NCBI GenBank assembly: GCA_024867545.1
Contig: JANFNE010000085.1
Location: forward strand, 1 to 48,099
Length of the DNA: 48,099 nt
Source: Phytopythium helicoides
Taxonomy: Eukaryota > Oomycota > Peronosporomycetes > Pythiales > Pythiaceae
Reading direction: 5' to 3'
A program made the translations under genes and the position numbers. Position 1 is the stretch's first letter; the number at the start of each line of letters is the position of its first letter. The notes under the pieces were generated by a model, which worked only from the letters and a program-made list of their open reading frames with translations, searched no databases and had not been told where the DNA came from. Below, in pieces: positions 9,448-20,606 of this stretch.

Positions 9448-10453
9448 AGCCCAACTGCACCGAGTAGAGGCAGTAGCAGCAACCCAAATAGTAGCTACGT
9501 CGCCATACTGATATCAAGCTATATGTCAAGCCTTCCAGTCCCAATGCAGCGTTTTCGCTCCCCAAAATAATTTTGGCGAAAATATGGACAAATCCCCGAA
9601 AGTCTGGCAATGTTGAATGGGAGAGCGCAGTTGCTGGCGATTGACATCGGTTTGAGCGGTATATACTGATATGGAAGCGATGTAATTAATAGGTCTGAAT
9701 AGGGTATCAAAATCTTGCCCAAGGCAATCGACGCGGTATGGAACATTCCCACAACGCAATTCACGTCGTGCTTGCTATCACAGTAAGTTTTCCTCAGCTT
9801 TGTGTTTCTGTAACGTGGCTAGAGCCCGTTACTAACTTGGACGTTATTTGAAGGACGCAAATTCAACTTTGTTTCATTATCAGCGGGAGGTGGAGGCCTC
9901 CCGACCACTAAATCCCTAAAGTGGCTAATGATTAATTGAATATGAGCTGAGTCCCACTTATCAGTCAATCAGAGCGAGGTACGCTAACGCGTGTCAGCAC
10001 GGCTACACGCGTCACATATCCTGACTTCATATGAAATAAAACTGTAGAAGATAGCTGCACATGCAATATGGTGGACACATAGCCTGAGATGTCTAATTTT
10101 GAAACCCACGGTTTTGTGGTTGCGGTTGGGTTCGATCGCACTGGGAAGCCTAAGTGTAAGTGATATGTTAATCACGAGGAAGTGTTCGCACTAATGCGAG
10201 ACTCGAAGTATCCTGGGTGTAGTATGATCTTCGTCATCCAAGCTGTATCAAAGCTTGATCCAAATTGGGCTGGGAAGATTATTCATTAAAAAACGCAGCA
10301 AAATCCTCCATCTTAGGATCTTTATGAACACCTACTATCAACATGCGACGCTCAAGCTGAGGCACCACCAACGCAGACTACAGTGACACCATCGATCAGT
10401 GCTCAAGTTGCTATTCAATTCCAGTTGGGATAGTTCAATCAAATAATAAAACT
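9448..10453. other. Intergenic, AT-rich, no gene recognised
   Basis: About 1 kb downstream of copy 4. Only short ORFs without coding character occur. It is more AT-rich than the genes around it, as is the transposon remnant that follows. Confidence 0.6.
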
Positions 10454-10990
10454 TTGGTAACTTCCAAGGACATTGCCAATGCACGACAAGCAAACAGGTT
10501 GAGAGATTTTCAACACAAACAGTTATCAAAGCAATCTTTGGCTCATCCAACAACTTCTTTTATTGCTACAGAACTGGTCCCAAAACTAATGAGATGCGTA
10601 TTTTTTCTAGCTCCATCCTGCTCCACCCAAGAAGTTTCGTTTGCATCCAAAACCGATTGTCATTGTTTTCACCTACAAATCCAACTTATACAAACATTCC
10701 TTATTTAAATATTGTATTGGTCCCTCACTGCCTTCAACAAAGTTCTTCCGGTGACATATTGCTGATTTCCTGGAGAGACTTAACGGGACTATGTGTGAGC
10801 AATAAACATGATGAAGACTCTTACGATTGAAAACGATATTCCAAGCCTATTGTTTTTGTGATGGATCGAGATGTTGCGTTCATGAACGCTGTGAGTCGTG
10901 TGTTTGCTGGGATGCCGGCACTGGTATGCCTATGACACATAAACAGCAAACTAACATTTCTCGTTGGTCGTTAGACGCATCGGGGACGTA
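10454..10990 (+). pseudogene. Decayed MULE-type transposase fragment
   Basis: Two patches resemble the MULE transposase family. VTSKDIANARQANRLRDF, near 10454-10510, resembles the helical region before the catalytic domain. The segment at about 10850-10935, VMDRDVAFMNAVSRVFAG, resembles the catalytic stretch that carries an Asp and precedes the conserved WH. They lie in different frames with stops between, so the gene is dead. No terminal repeats were found. It is separate from the better preserved element at 11700-15078. Confidence 0.6.
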
Positions 10991-11690
10991 GGCTCGAGTC
11001 GCTTAGCTCAGCAGGGTCCTCTTTCGTCACGTGTCGTCCGCAAACACACAGATGATAGTTTGGATGCTCTCCGCACACCGCTCTCGCCTACTTTTATTGC
11101 CTTCCGCTGCCCTCGCTAGTTTTCCTTGTCACCTACCACTCCAACTCACGCTCCACGCCATCCGCCAACGCATCGCGCCGTTCTCCGCGCCTCTACGAGC
11201 CTCTGAGCGCTGTATGCTGTCCACGGCGATCCGTGCGACGGCCGATCTGATCGCCCCCTCCCTCGTACCCACGCGGCTTTCAAGCCCGTCACCCGCCCTT
11301 CCGTCGCTTCGCACCAAGCGGTGCTTCGGCTTCTACCTCGAGCTGACCGCCCGCTAAGCCGGCGTTATCTGCGTTGTTTCTCCCTCGTCTGGCAGATTTC
11401 GAAGCCCCCCCCCCCCTCCCCCACAGACCTCGTGCAGCCAAGGCCTGCTACATCGCCCGGCGCCGCGGGTCCACTTGCCCTCCCGCTCCCTCGCTCTGAT
11501 TCTTCAGCGTCCTACTCGGTCGCCAGGGTGGCTCATCCACCACAGCTGCTCTGGCTCGCTTCACAGAAGGTAGCGGCTCGCTCTCCTCGTCACTGCTGAT
11601 GACAGACACGCCCTCCTCATCGGCCTGCAGGATTCGCCGTCCTCGGGCACCATTACAGCAATGTTGCTGCGCATACACGCAGAGAGCTTG
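10991..11690. other. Intergenic, no gene recognised
   Basis: A GC-richer stretch with a run of C/T (poly-C at about 11406-11421). Short ORFs only, none with recognisable domains. Confidence 0.55.
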
Positions 11691-11699
11691 CTCAAGAAC
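11691..11699. repeat. Left target-site duplication of the MULE
   Basis: CTCAAGAAC immediately before the terminal repeat. The right flank at 15079-15087 is CTCAATAAC, 8 of 9 bases the same. Nine bases is typical for MULE insertions. Confidence 0.75.
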
Positions 11700-11817
11700 G
11701 GGAAAAACTAAGGAGGGCCTTTCTTCAGAGAGCCCTTCACGTAGAAAGGACGAAAGTCAGTATAGTATATAGTCTACGGTACAGACAGCGATTATGTCTC
11801 ATACATTGTTTCCGTCC
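11700..11817 (+). repeat. MULE left terminal inverted repeat
   Basis: About 118 bp, matching the reverse complement of 14963-15078 with scattered substitutions and small indels, ending in GTTTCCGTCCC. Confidence 0.85.
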
Positions 11818-11924
11818 CCGGTGTTTCCGTCTCTGACGCCGTTTCTGTCCATATCGCATTTTGGGTGCTTTCTCTTTATAATATAGATGATTCACCAAGC
11901 TTTGTCATTCTCAATCAATCCAAG

Positions 11925-12679
11925 ATGCAGCAATTCCCGGCACGTGGTTACCTTTTCTTCGATCTAGTCCTGTCCAGCGTTGTGCTGGATGCGCTGCAAC
12001 GTGAAGCTGCTCAAGTAAAGTATACAAACGTTTTCAACAAAGTCGGAGGCGAGGTTTATGACCCGTGTAGGGTCAAATCTCGGGTGTCACGCATGTCACC
12101 CGCAGTAAAAGAGCTCAAGAAGGCCCTGCTCGACGTCACATTGTGCTTGGACACGGGGTGGAAGCCTCATGACTTCTCCTTCATTCTATCTCGCCCCGGT
12201 GGCCCCCGGTGGCACAGAGCAAAAAGCGCACCAAGATTATTCGACCGAGACGCTAAATGACAGCGTCCCAACGGACGGAAACGTGTCAATCGCGAGTATG
12301 CTTTTTGCGCTGAGCGAAGGGGCATGTGTGCGTGTATATGATGGGTGTTTTGACGCAAAGGATGACTCGAAAGCCCGCGTCGTGCATATTCCTCCAGGAC
12401 ATTGCATGGCGTTCCGCGGGGACTTGATTCATAGTGACATGCCGTATGAGTCAACTAACTATCCACGGCAATTTGGCATATAATACAACGGAGTGGCAGT
12501 CCGACATAATTTCAAACGTGTTGCCGCAGTACTATGTGTGCCACTATTGCGCAGAGAAATCGACCAGTTCTTCGTGGATGCGTACCCATCACCATCGATG
12601 TGAGATTAACCCTAATGATGCATCGAACTGCGAGAAGAAACGTGCATGCGACATCAAGAGACGCGTGGTAAAGTGGTAA
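11925..12679 (+). pseudogene. Broken dioxygenase-like / zinc-finger gene carried by the MULE
   Basis: Starts MQQFPARGYLFF at an ATG. Two frame changes are needed to read it through, near 12185-12200 and near 12475. The middle frame holds AHQDYSTE followed about 60 residues later by RGDLIHS, i.e. an HxD and a distal His spaced as in the double-stranded beta-helix Fe(II)/2-oxoglutarate oxygenases. The last frame holds CHYC followed by a cluster of His and Cys (SWMRTHHHRC), a C2H2/C2HC-like zinc finger. The domain calls rest on motif spacing only. Role unknown; accessory genes of this fold occur in some eukaryotic transposons, where nucleic-acid modification has been proposed. Confidence 0.6.
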
Positions 12680-12858
12680 AGTGTAGTGCATGCACCGAGA
12701 CTTTTGATATACCAAGGTCGCTAAGATCGCATGTTCAGCGCCGCTATAGCTAGAATAAGTAGCAAAATATAGCAGAAAGTTTGTATTACAATGAGTATTG
12801 CTTTTAAAAAGTACTATTGCACCGATCACATGCGCGGCAGAATCGCGTCTCCTTCGTT

Positions 12859-14723
12859 TTATACATCATCTGATAGAGTTCCCTGAGTTTCTGCCGACTC
12901 TAATTGAGGTACAGACGGAGGGGTAGAAGGATGGTTGAGGTCAACGCGCTCAGCGTAGTTTGGCTCTCGCTGAGTTCCAAATATGCCTTGATTTGCTGCG
13001 TGGGTTTCTCTACGCCGCTTGAATATGCTCGTTCGGATTGGAACTGGCTCTAAAATTCGATCGTGGCTCACGGTACGATCTCTGCGGATCCGTCAATCTT
13101 CATGGAAATGGCTGGGCTTCAGAATATCTCGTATATTGGAGTTTATGATTTCGACCAGCTCGTGCATACACGGCCGACCATTGTTTCTGCGGAATTTGCC
13201 AGAGCATAGTAAATTCACAGATATGACACGGACAACCGCTGCATACTGAGGCTTTTGCAACTTGAAAGGAGTAATAGTAGCTTTTCAATCTGCGATTAAG
13301 ATCTTTCGCTCGGCTCTCGACCACCATGGCAATAGTGCATTAAATATCGTGTAAATGTCGTCACGTGAGCTCTGGAGCCACTCTTTGCACTTTGGATGCG
13401 TGCCTTCAATGATGGAAGTGTCACGAGCACCAAATTGTGTTTGCTTTCCAATCTAACATTCAACAACGCGTTCTTTGTACTTCAACCACGTCTTTTCTAG
13501 GTAGTCACTTAGCTCACCATTCATTTTTTTTTCAGGTTTTTCTTTGCCAGATCATAACGCTCCTCACTTTCAGCAAATATTGCAGTATAGTATAGATCAA
13601 GAAATGCATAAGTTTGTTGTGAATTCTTGAATTTGCCGGGTGCTGGTGTCTCAATAGGAACCTGACCCAAAGTTTTGCGGGTTCTTGCGACGACTTTGGT
13701 ATTCATTTGCCAACTGCAATTCATCGATGGAATACCGGGAAAAACACGATCGACTTCGTGCATACATGTCAGGTCACGATCTGCTACGGTAACACTAGAG
13801 AGACTGATATCTTTCTCAACCATTAGAAGTTTCAGCATGTTGAAAACCCACACACAATCTTCTTCGCTTTCTCCAGGTAGCCAACACTGAGCGACCGGAA
13901 GAATGTTGTTGATGTCACCATATTGAGAAGTGGAAGCTTGTAGCGATTAGTCTTGTACGTGCAATCAACGACCATAATATCTCGATGCAATTTGAACAAT
14001 TCTGTCGTTCCGAGATGAGCCCAAAAGAGAGACTCAAGCTGGTTAGTTCGAGGATTGACACGATGCTTGAGAAAAATAGATCTTTCTTCATCTTTTGAAA
14101 CACCGCTTCCGTCGTTGTACATATCGCTAGCTCTTTAGCTCGCGACGAGCTTTTTGAATTTGCAATATCCTTGTCAGTAACCAAAGGAATCCGGATTTGT
14201 CTGAAGTATTGTGGCTTCGATTCTCGCAACAGACACAGCACTCTGTGCTGTAACCAACGATTGCATATCGCCCACCAAATTAACATTCGAGCTTTCAGCA
14301 TCACGACGACGATGAGTAGCGTGTACTCGAGGATCTTCTGATGGCATGTGGTTTTGAACTAAGCTATTTTTATATGCATGATGCGCCATGACCCAAGAGG
14401 ATCTTCGTTTGATACCGCCTCAAGCTTAATTCGCAAGGGGCAACCAATTGCGAGGATTAATTCGCAAGGGACAACCAATGCGTTTCGAGCCACACAATTC
14501 CTGAACGCAGTCTTCGTCGTTCAAATTCTGTGTACATTTTGGTGCTCCAGTCCGATCACTCTAGAAGTTGCGCCGCCACGCAAGCGTCTTGTTGAGTCGG
14601 CGTAATGAACACAGCGCTTCGATACATGGAATCCGTGAAGTCTAGTAGGGCACCCGTAGCTTCGAGCTCACAGGAATATGTGTGTTCTGGGGGCCGTGGA
14701 ATTGTGGTCTGCACGTTGCTCAT
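12859..14723 (-). pseudogene. Broken MULE transposase
   Basis: Read from an ATG at 14723 (MSNVQTTIPRPPEHTYS) to a stop at 12859, with at least three frame changes. Recognisable pieces in order are KDIANSKSSSRAKELA, then LESLFWAHLGTTELFKLH followed by DIMVVDCTYKTNRYKLPLL, then SVTVADRDLTCMHEVDRVF, and DYLEKTWLKYKERVVECW further on. These are the conserved blocks of MULE transposases, including the first catalytic Asp in VVDCTYKTN and the second in ADRD. It catalysed cut-and-paste transposition when intact. The nearby oxygenase-like gene converges on its 3' end with about 180 bp between them. Confidence 0.8.
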
Positions 14724-14962
14724 TGTGCGGTGGAAGCTTTGATGTCGTTGCTGTCGTTGCTGGCGTCGTTCGCTGAAAATGTTAGTTGTGATGGTGGAGA
14801 TTATTGGGCTGTGCAGCACGACAGTCAAACTATTTGACCTATATACCACGAAATCAACCAATGTATCTGGATTACTTTGCCGCGCTCATCGTTATCAGAT
14901 TGCTCTACCACTGGATCTGGTCTCGACTAGAAGTATCTTTTCATTCGTCTACATCTAATAAT

Positions 14963-15078
14963 GGGACGGAAACTCTGTATGATACGGAAACGCTGTCTGT
15001 ACCGTGGGCTATATACACTGACTTTCGTCCTTTCTACGTGAAGGGCTCTCTGAAGAAGGGCCCTCCTTAGTGTTTCCC
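14963..15078 (-). repeat. MULE right terminal inverted repeat
   Basis: Inverted partner of 11700-11817; its outer end is GTTTCCC, followed directly by the 9 bp duplication at 15079. Confidence 0.85.
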
Positions 15079-15087
15079 CTCAATAAC
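15079..15087. repeat. Right target-site duplication of the MULE
   Basis: CTCAATAAC, one mismatch from CTCAAGAAC at 11691-11699. Confidence 0.75.
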
Positions 15088-15997
15088 CCATTGAGTCACT
15101 TGTCCCAGGCTAACCAGTCAAAATTTAAGAATACCTGGGAATCCATTTTTGGCAGTTTCACAAGGTAGCCAAATCTCCATTCAAACTTACTCCTCCATTC
15201 CGTGCAGAGGTTTTAGAGTGGGCTACAACTGCTTGGTATGGACTTGGAGCTTGTGTAATCAAAAATGGCTTCAAGATAGCTGAGAGCAAGGACTAGGAGA
15301 GTAGCTGTACCCAAGGTAGTGGCAATACCGTAGCCATTGCCACAGACCACACAACGGAAAAAAGTGATTTGTGCGCGACAAACTACGTCGTCGAGCAATT
15401 GGAGTCACTACATCTTGCTGAATGCGTCGTGTAGGACTCCAACGATATCTTTGAGCAGCGTGACGCTACTCAAGAACAACAGGAGGCTTGAAGTGATGGC
15501 GTGGACTGTACCTCTTGCTGAAACATGTGATATAAGACTTTGTAGGATGCGAACGTTTTAGTTTTTTTCGTGACTTGTGTATTCTTTGTATTGAAAGTTG
15601 TCAGTAAATGCTATACAGTATTGTACTAGTATCTGATACAGCTGCGTAGGATGGATCTCGCTGGTCGTATTTTAATTTGGCATCATCAATCAATCACAAA
15701 ATAAATCAAGTTTGCATTGACAGGACGTTTCTATACTCCATTGAGTTCATTTGGTTAAACAGTCTCGTTCATGTACCACCCTTTAGCCAGAGTAACGTTT
15801 CACCGTGACACGTACCGTATCCTCCGACGCAATCAAGCGCATCCCTTTAGCCAATCTCTCTCAGATACAGAAGCAAGGTTATGCCTATCCAGAAGGCGTG
15901 GCCCCCTTCAGCGAGAGATATGCCACAATCACAGCCCTTGGACTGGAAGACGTCCATGACACAACAGCACAGGGTCTAGCACTAGTCTCGCAGGGCT
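15088..15997. other. Upstream region of transporter copy 5
   Basis: No gene recognised. An open frame from a GTG at 15805 runs into the shadow of copy 5 and has no recognisable domain. The shared upstream motif lies at 15698-15722. Confidence 0.55.
15698..15722 (+). promoter_or_regulatory. Shared upstream motif of transporter copy 5
   Basis: AAAATAAATCAAGTTTGCAT followed by TGACAG, 387 bp upstream of the ATG. It matches 18653-18678 almost base for base although the sequence around both is otherwise unalike and lies outside the tandem repeat. Confidence 0.55.
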
Positions 15998-17620
15998 CCA
16001 CCACTCACTCATTCCGCAATTTGCACGGCCTCGAGCAAGTCCAGCCTCCCCCACCTTCGACTCTAAAAGCTCTTCCAGGCAACCATGGCGGCGGGCATCA
16101 TCGTCAACCTAGACAACGGCGCCGCCGACGACATCCCAACTCCCGGCAAGCGCACCTACGCCATCATCGTCTGCATCTTCACGGCGCTCGGCGGTCTCTT
16201 CTTCGGCTACGACCAGGGTGTCACCTCCGGTGTGCTCATCATGGACTCGTTCATCTACGACTACTGCGTCGGCTGGCACAACTTCACCTACGAGCAGTGC
16301 ACGGCGTCGTCGTCGGACCTACCGGCCGAGTGGACGGACTTCACGGTCTGGTACAACATGGCATACAACCTGGGCTGTCTTGGTGGAGCGTTTATCGGTG
16401 GTATCGTGGCCGACAAGTTCGGTCGCCGTGCCACCATCTTCTGCGCCGGCATCCTCTTCTGCATCGGCACGTCGTGGGTGTGCTTCCAGAAGGCACAGGC
16501 ACACACCGCCATGTACCTCGCGCGCATTGTGCAGGGTTTCGGTGTCGGCAACTCGTCCTTCTCGGCTCCCATCTTCGGTGCGGAGGCTGCTCCCAAGGAG
16601 CTGCGTGGACTTCTGGCTGGTTTCATGCAGATGACGGTTGTGATCGGTCTCTGGCTCGCCAACGTCGTTAACATCATTGTGGAAGATCGCGACCGTGGTT
16701 GGCGCACGACCAACGGTGTGGCCATGGCTGCTCCGCTTGTTGTCATGCTCGGCATCTGGTTCGTGCCGGAGTCTCCGCGTTGGACGTACCAGAAGAAGGG
16801 AAAGGAGGCTGCTGCCGCCGTGCTCAAGCGTCTTCGCCAGACCGACGACATTGAGTACGAGCTTAACCAAATTGGTCACCAAGTCGAAGAAGAGATTGCT
16901 GCCAACAAGGGTCTTGCTGAGTTGCTCGAGCCGTCCGTGTTCAAGCGCGTGCTCATCGCCATGATCTTGCAGGTGCTGCAGCAGGCTACTGGTATCAACC
17001 CCATCATGAGCTACGGTGCGCTCATCTTCAAGGACATCACCAACGCCGGTATCTACTCGTCGTTCTTCATCTCATCCGTCAACATGCTCAGTACAATCCC
17101 TGCGATGCGCTGGGTTGACACGTACGGTCGTCGCATCATGCTCCTGATCGGTGCTGTCGGTATGATTGTGGGTCACCTGTTCGCTGCCATCCTCTTCACG
17201 GCGACGTGTGATGGTACTGTGGACGACGCTGGTTGTCCGAAGGTCGGTGGCTGGTTCATCTGCATTGGTACTGCTTTCTTTGTGTTCAACTTCGCCATCT
17301 CGTGGGGTCCCATCTGCTGGATCTACCCTGCCGAGATCTTCCCTCTCAGCGTGCGTGCGTACGGTGTGGCTCTGTCGACGGCTGCGAACTGGGCCATGGG
17401 AGCTACGATGACGGAGGTGGTGAAGCTCTTCCCGCACCTGAACATCGACGGTGTGTTCTATCTGTTCGCGGGTCTGTGCTGCATCTGCTTGGTGTTCGTG
17501 TACTTCTTCTGTCCGGAGACGAAGGGTGTGCAGCTCGAGGACATCGAGGCACTGTTCCATGGTGGCAAGCCGACGGGTGCTAAGTCGCCGGAGTTCGTGG
17601 AGGTCAAGTCCCCTCTTGCT
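15998..17620. repeat. Tandem duplication unit A (transporter copy 5)
   Basis: Direct repeat of 18984-20606 at an offset of 2986 bp. It begins at CCACCACTCACTCATTCC, just upstream of the core promoter, and continues to the last codons. The first about 850 bp look identical. Later parts alternate between identity and clusters of differences (see copy 6). Confidence 0.9.
16008..16025 (+). promoter_or_regulatory. Core promoter of transporter copy 5
   Basis: CTCATTCCGCAATTTGCA, a good match to the oomycete Inr+FPR element, 77 bp upstream of the ATG. Confidence 0.8.
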
Positions 17621-17629
17621 GTTGCTTAA
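16085..17629 (+). CDS. MFS hexose transporter, copy 5
   Basis: A 514 aa intron-less sugar porter starting MAAGIIVNLDNG. It combines features of the other subtypes: FIYDY in loop 1-2 as in copies 1 and 2, YELNQIG in the central loop and FFISSVNM in helix 8 as in copies 3 and 4, and its own tail HGGKPTGAKS. It alone has GATMTEVV, against GAVMTEVV in the rest. GYDQG, GRR, PESPRW, QQATGIN, PAEIFP and PETKG are intact. The start is the common MAAG Met; the frame is not extended by any in-frame ATG near the promoter. Probable hexose/proton symporter of the plasma membrane. Confidence 0.95.
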   Translation: MAAGIIVNLDNGAADDIPTPGKRTYAIIVCIFTALGGLFFGYDQGVTSGVLIMDSFIYDYCVGWHNFTYEQCTASSSDLPAEWTDFTVWYNMAYNLGCLGGAFIGGIVADKFGRRATIFCAGILFCIGTSWVCFQKAQAHTAMYLARIVQGFGVGNSSFSAPIFGAEAAPKELRGLLAGFMQMTVVIGLWLANVVNIIVEDRDRGWRTTNGVAMAAPLVVMLGIWFVPESPRWTYQKKGKEAAAAVLKRLRQTDDIEYELNQIGHQVEEEIAANKGLAELLEPSVFKRVLIAMILQVLQQATGINPIMSYGALIFKDITNAGIYSSFFISSVNMLSTIPAMRWVDTYGRRIMLLIGAVGMIVGHLFAAILFTATCDGTVDDAGCPKVGGWFICIGTAFFVFNFAISWGPICWIYPAEIFPLSVRAYGVALSTAANWAMGATMTEVVKLFPHLNIDGVFYLFAGLCCICLVFVYFFCPETKGVQLEDIEALFHGGKPTGAKSPEFVEVKSPLAVA

Positions 17630-18983
17630 GCGCACGATTGGAGGGCTCTAAGCTCTACTGGGTTTGTTTTCATGCTGAATGAGGATCAACTTCGTATCAA
17701 TATGATTTTCTTCCCGTTCGATTAAACCGACGACGTTGACATCTACAATTTTGAGTCCTGGCTTGCACGTAGACTCTGATGGGTAATAAAACGGATATAC
17801 AGCTCATGGCCCCAATGCTTGTACGTTGGTGATGCTGGCACTCAAATCACTGTAGCATCATCGCTGTGGTCATGAACAGGTGATGGGTAATTCTGGTGAA
17901 GACGGAAATCTATTTTCCTGAGCGCCACATTCAACCTCCTCGTCACTAAACCACATCCCGCCACATCAAAGCCCCGTCAGTCAGGTTATCTCAAGTTTGG
18001 CCACGCTGCTCGATGAAACACATGCAGAACGTCGTCAATTGGCGGTGGGTTCTCTCGCTCAGAACACAGCCACAGGCGGGCGCCGAGGTTTATTTTCCCG
18101 GACTACATGACTACCACATAGCTCTAGCGCGCGGTTTTGAGGGCGGCAGGTTAATTTTGCGATCGTGATTTCTCATTCATCTGTCTTCATATACTAGTAT
18201 ATACTCCCACCTCTCGAGCATTCAGTGACCAATCGCTGCGATAATGCGGAACAGGAATCCGAAGCCCTTGCAGTCGCGTTGCCCACAGTGCACGTCCATC
18301 TGCAGTTAACCACACACATTCTTTTCATATGTAGATGATTGGGCAAAACCAAGATGGTGTGTATCAGCATGCTTCTAGTCCATCCGATGCTTCAATTCCG
18401 CCGAAAGCTCCCCATCGTTCACTGCAGAGCGCACGAACGCTTATCGAGAGAGGGGGCCAAAAAGATGTCCACTGCACAACACCATTAAGTATGGACCACA
18501 ACATGACACGATATCACCACACCGCACCGCAATGCGTGCATTTATGCTAATTCAAAAACACGCACTCTACAGTCTATCAGCGGCAAGCTTTAGTCTGGAT
18601 TTGTTTTGCCAGGATTAAATCGCTGGTCGCGCGCATAATCACCCCACGACGACAAAATAAATCAAGTTTGCATCGACAGTCCATGTGTATATTCAGACAA
18701 AGTACACCCGCGGAGCTTCAACACGGCGCGACCGTCAGCAGCGACTTCAGTTGCAGTACTGTACAAGCACATCAGTCAATCAGACATCAATGAGATGCAC
18801 ATTTGAGCTGGGACCTCCATAATAGTTCAGGATACTGAACACGTGTGCACAGACGGGATGTGCGCAGTCTTCCAACACAATCATCGTCCAAGCATATACC
18901 AACCGAGAGCTAATGCACAGGAGCATTGCTACGTACTACAGCAGAATCCTCCGACGGCAGCGCAGACTTTCACGAACACCCAC
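17630..18983. other. Spacer between transporter copies 5 and 6
   Basis: About 1.35 kb, not part of the tandem repeat and with no convincing gene. It contains the shared upstream motif at 18653-18678. Confidence 0.6.
18653..18678 (+). promoter_or_regulatory. Shared upstream motif of transporter copy 6
   Basis: AAAATAAATCAAGTTTGCAT followed by CGACAG, 418 bp upstream of the ATG; best conserved with 15698-15722. Confidence 0.55.
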
Positions 18984-20606
18984 CCACCACTCACTCATTC
19001 CGCAATTTGCACGGCCTCGAGCAAGTCCAGCCTCCCCCACCTTCGACTCTAAAAGCTCTTCCAGGCAACCATGGCGGCGGGCATCATCGTCAACCTAGAC
19101 AACGGCGCCGCCGACGACATCCCAACTCCCGGCAAGCGCACCTACGCCATCATCGTCTGCATCTTCACGGCGCTCGGCGGTCTCTTCTTCGGCTACGACC
19201 AGGGTGTCACCTCCGGTGTGCTCATCATGGACTCGTTCATCTACGACTACTGCGTCGGCTGGCACAACTTCACCTACGAGCAGTGCACGGCGTCGTCGTC
19301 GGACCTACCGGCCGAGTGGACGGACTTCACGGTCTGGTACAACATGGCATACAACCTGGGCTGTCTTGGTGGAGCGTTTATCGGTGGTATCGTGGCCGAC
19401 AAGTTCGGTCGCCGTGCCACCATCTTCTGCGCCGGCATCCTCTTCTGCATCGGCACGTCGTGGGTGTGCTTCCAGAAGGCACAGGCACACACCGCCATGT
19501 ACCTCGCGCGCATTGTGCAGGGTTTCGGTGTCGGCAACTCGTCCTTCTCGGCTCCCATCTTCGGTGCGGAGGCTGCTCCCAAGGAGCTGCGTGGACTTCT
19601 GGCTGGTTTCATGCAGATGACGGTTGTGATCGGTCTCTGGCTCGCCAACGTCGTTAACATCATTGTGGAAGATCGCGACCGTGGTTGGCGCACGACCAAC
19701 GGTGTGGCCATGGCTGCTCCGCTTGTTGTCATGCTCGGCATCTGGTTCGTGCCGGAGTCTCCGCGTTGGACGTACCAGAAGAAGGGAAAGGAGGCTGCTG
19801 CCGCCGTGCTCAAGCGTCTTCGCCAGACCGACGACATCGAGCACGAGCTGAGTGTTATCGGTCAACAAGTTGACGAGGAAATCGCGGCCAACAAGGGAAT
19901 TGGTGAACTCCTCGAGCCGTCCGTGTTCAAGCGCGTGCTCATCGCCATGTTCCTGCAGGTGCTGCAGCAGGCTACTGGTATCAATCCCATCATGAGCTAC
20001 GGTGCGCTCATCTTCAAGGACATCACCAACGCCGGTATCTACTCGTCGTTCTTCATCTCATCCGTCAACATGCTCAGTACAATCCCTGCGATGCGCTGGG
20101 TTGACACGTACGGTCGTCGCATCATGCTCCTGATCGGTGCTGTCGGTATGATTGTGGGTCACCTGTTCGCTGCCATCCTCTTCACGGCGACGTGTGATGG
20201 TACCGTGGACGACGCTGGTTGTCCGAAGGTCGGTGGCTGGTTCATCTGCATTGGTACTGCTTTCTTCGTGTTCAACTTCGCCATCTCGTGGGGTCCCATC
20301 TGCTGGATCTACCCTGCCGAGATCTTCCCTCTCAGCGTGCGTGCGTACGGTGTGGCTCTGTCGACGGCTGCGAACTGGGCCATGGGAGCTGTGATGACGG
20401 AGGTGGTCAAACTCTTCCCGCACCTGAACATCAACGGCGTGTTCTTCCTCTTCGCGGGTCTGTGCTGCATCTGCTTGGTGTTCGTGTACTTCTTCTGTCC
20501 GGAGACGAAGGGTGTGCAGCTCGAGGACATCGAGGCACTGTTCCATGGTGGCAAGCCGACGGGTGCTAAGTCGCCGGAGTTCGTGGAGGTCAAGTCCCCT
20601 CTTGCC
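18984..20606. repeat. Tandem duplication unit B (transporter copy 6)
   Basis: Direct repeat of 15998-17620. The 5' half is identical by eye, and the 3' half is a patchwork that includes pieces of IR1-type sequence. Confidence 0.9.
18994..19011 (+). promoter_or_regulatory. Core promoter of transporter copy 6
   Basis: CTCATTCCGCAATTTGCA, identical to the element of copy 5. Confidence 0.8.

Larger units (their letters stand above)
11700..15078. mobile_element. MULE DNA transposon with dioxygenase-like cargo, inactive
   Basis: A 3379 bp element. The left terminal repeat (11700-11817) and right terminal repeat (14963-15078) are inverted copies starting GGGAAAMACTAAGGAGGG and share long identical blocks such as CAGAGAGCCCTTCACGTAGA. 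A 9 bp near-perfect target duplication flanks it. Inside are a broken MULE transposase on the minus strand and, converging on it, a broken HxD...H oxygenase/zinc-finger gene on the plus strand. Terminal repeats longer than 100 bp plus 9 bp duplications fit the Mutator superfamily. Several frameshifts in both genes show that it can no longer move by itself. Confidence 0.85.

Noticed and set aside
9448..15997. Possible secreted RxLR or Crinkler effector genes in the AT-rich gap
   Set aside because: No signal peptide followed by RxLR-EER or LxLFLAK was found in any frame.
15805..16084. Open frame upstream of copy 5 (IKRIPLANLSQIQKQGYAYP...)
   Set aside because: It begins at GTG, has no recognisable domain, and continues only as a shadow of the transporter.
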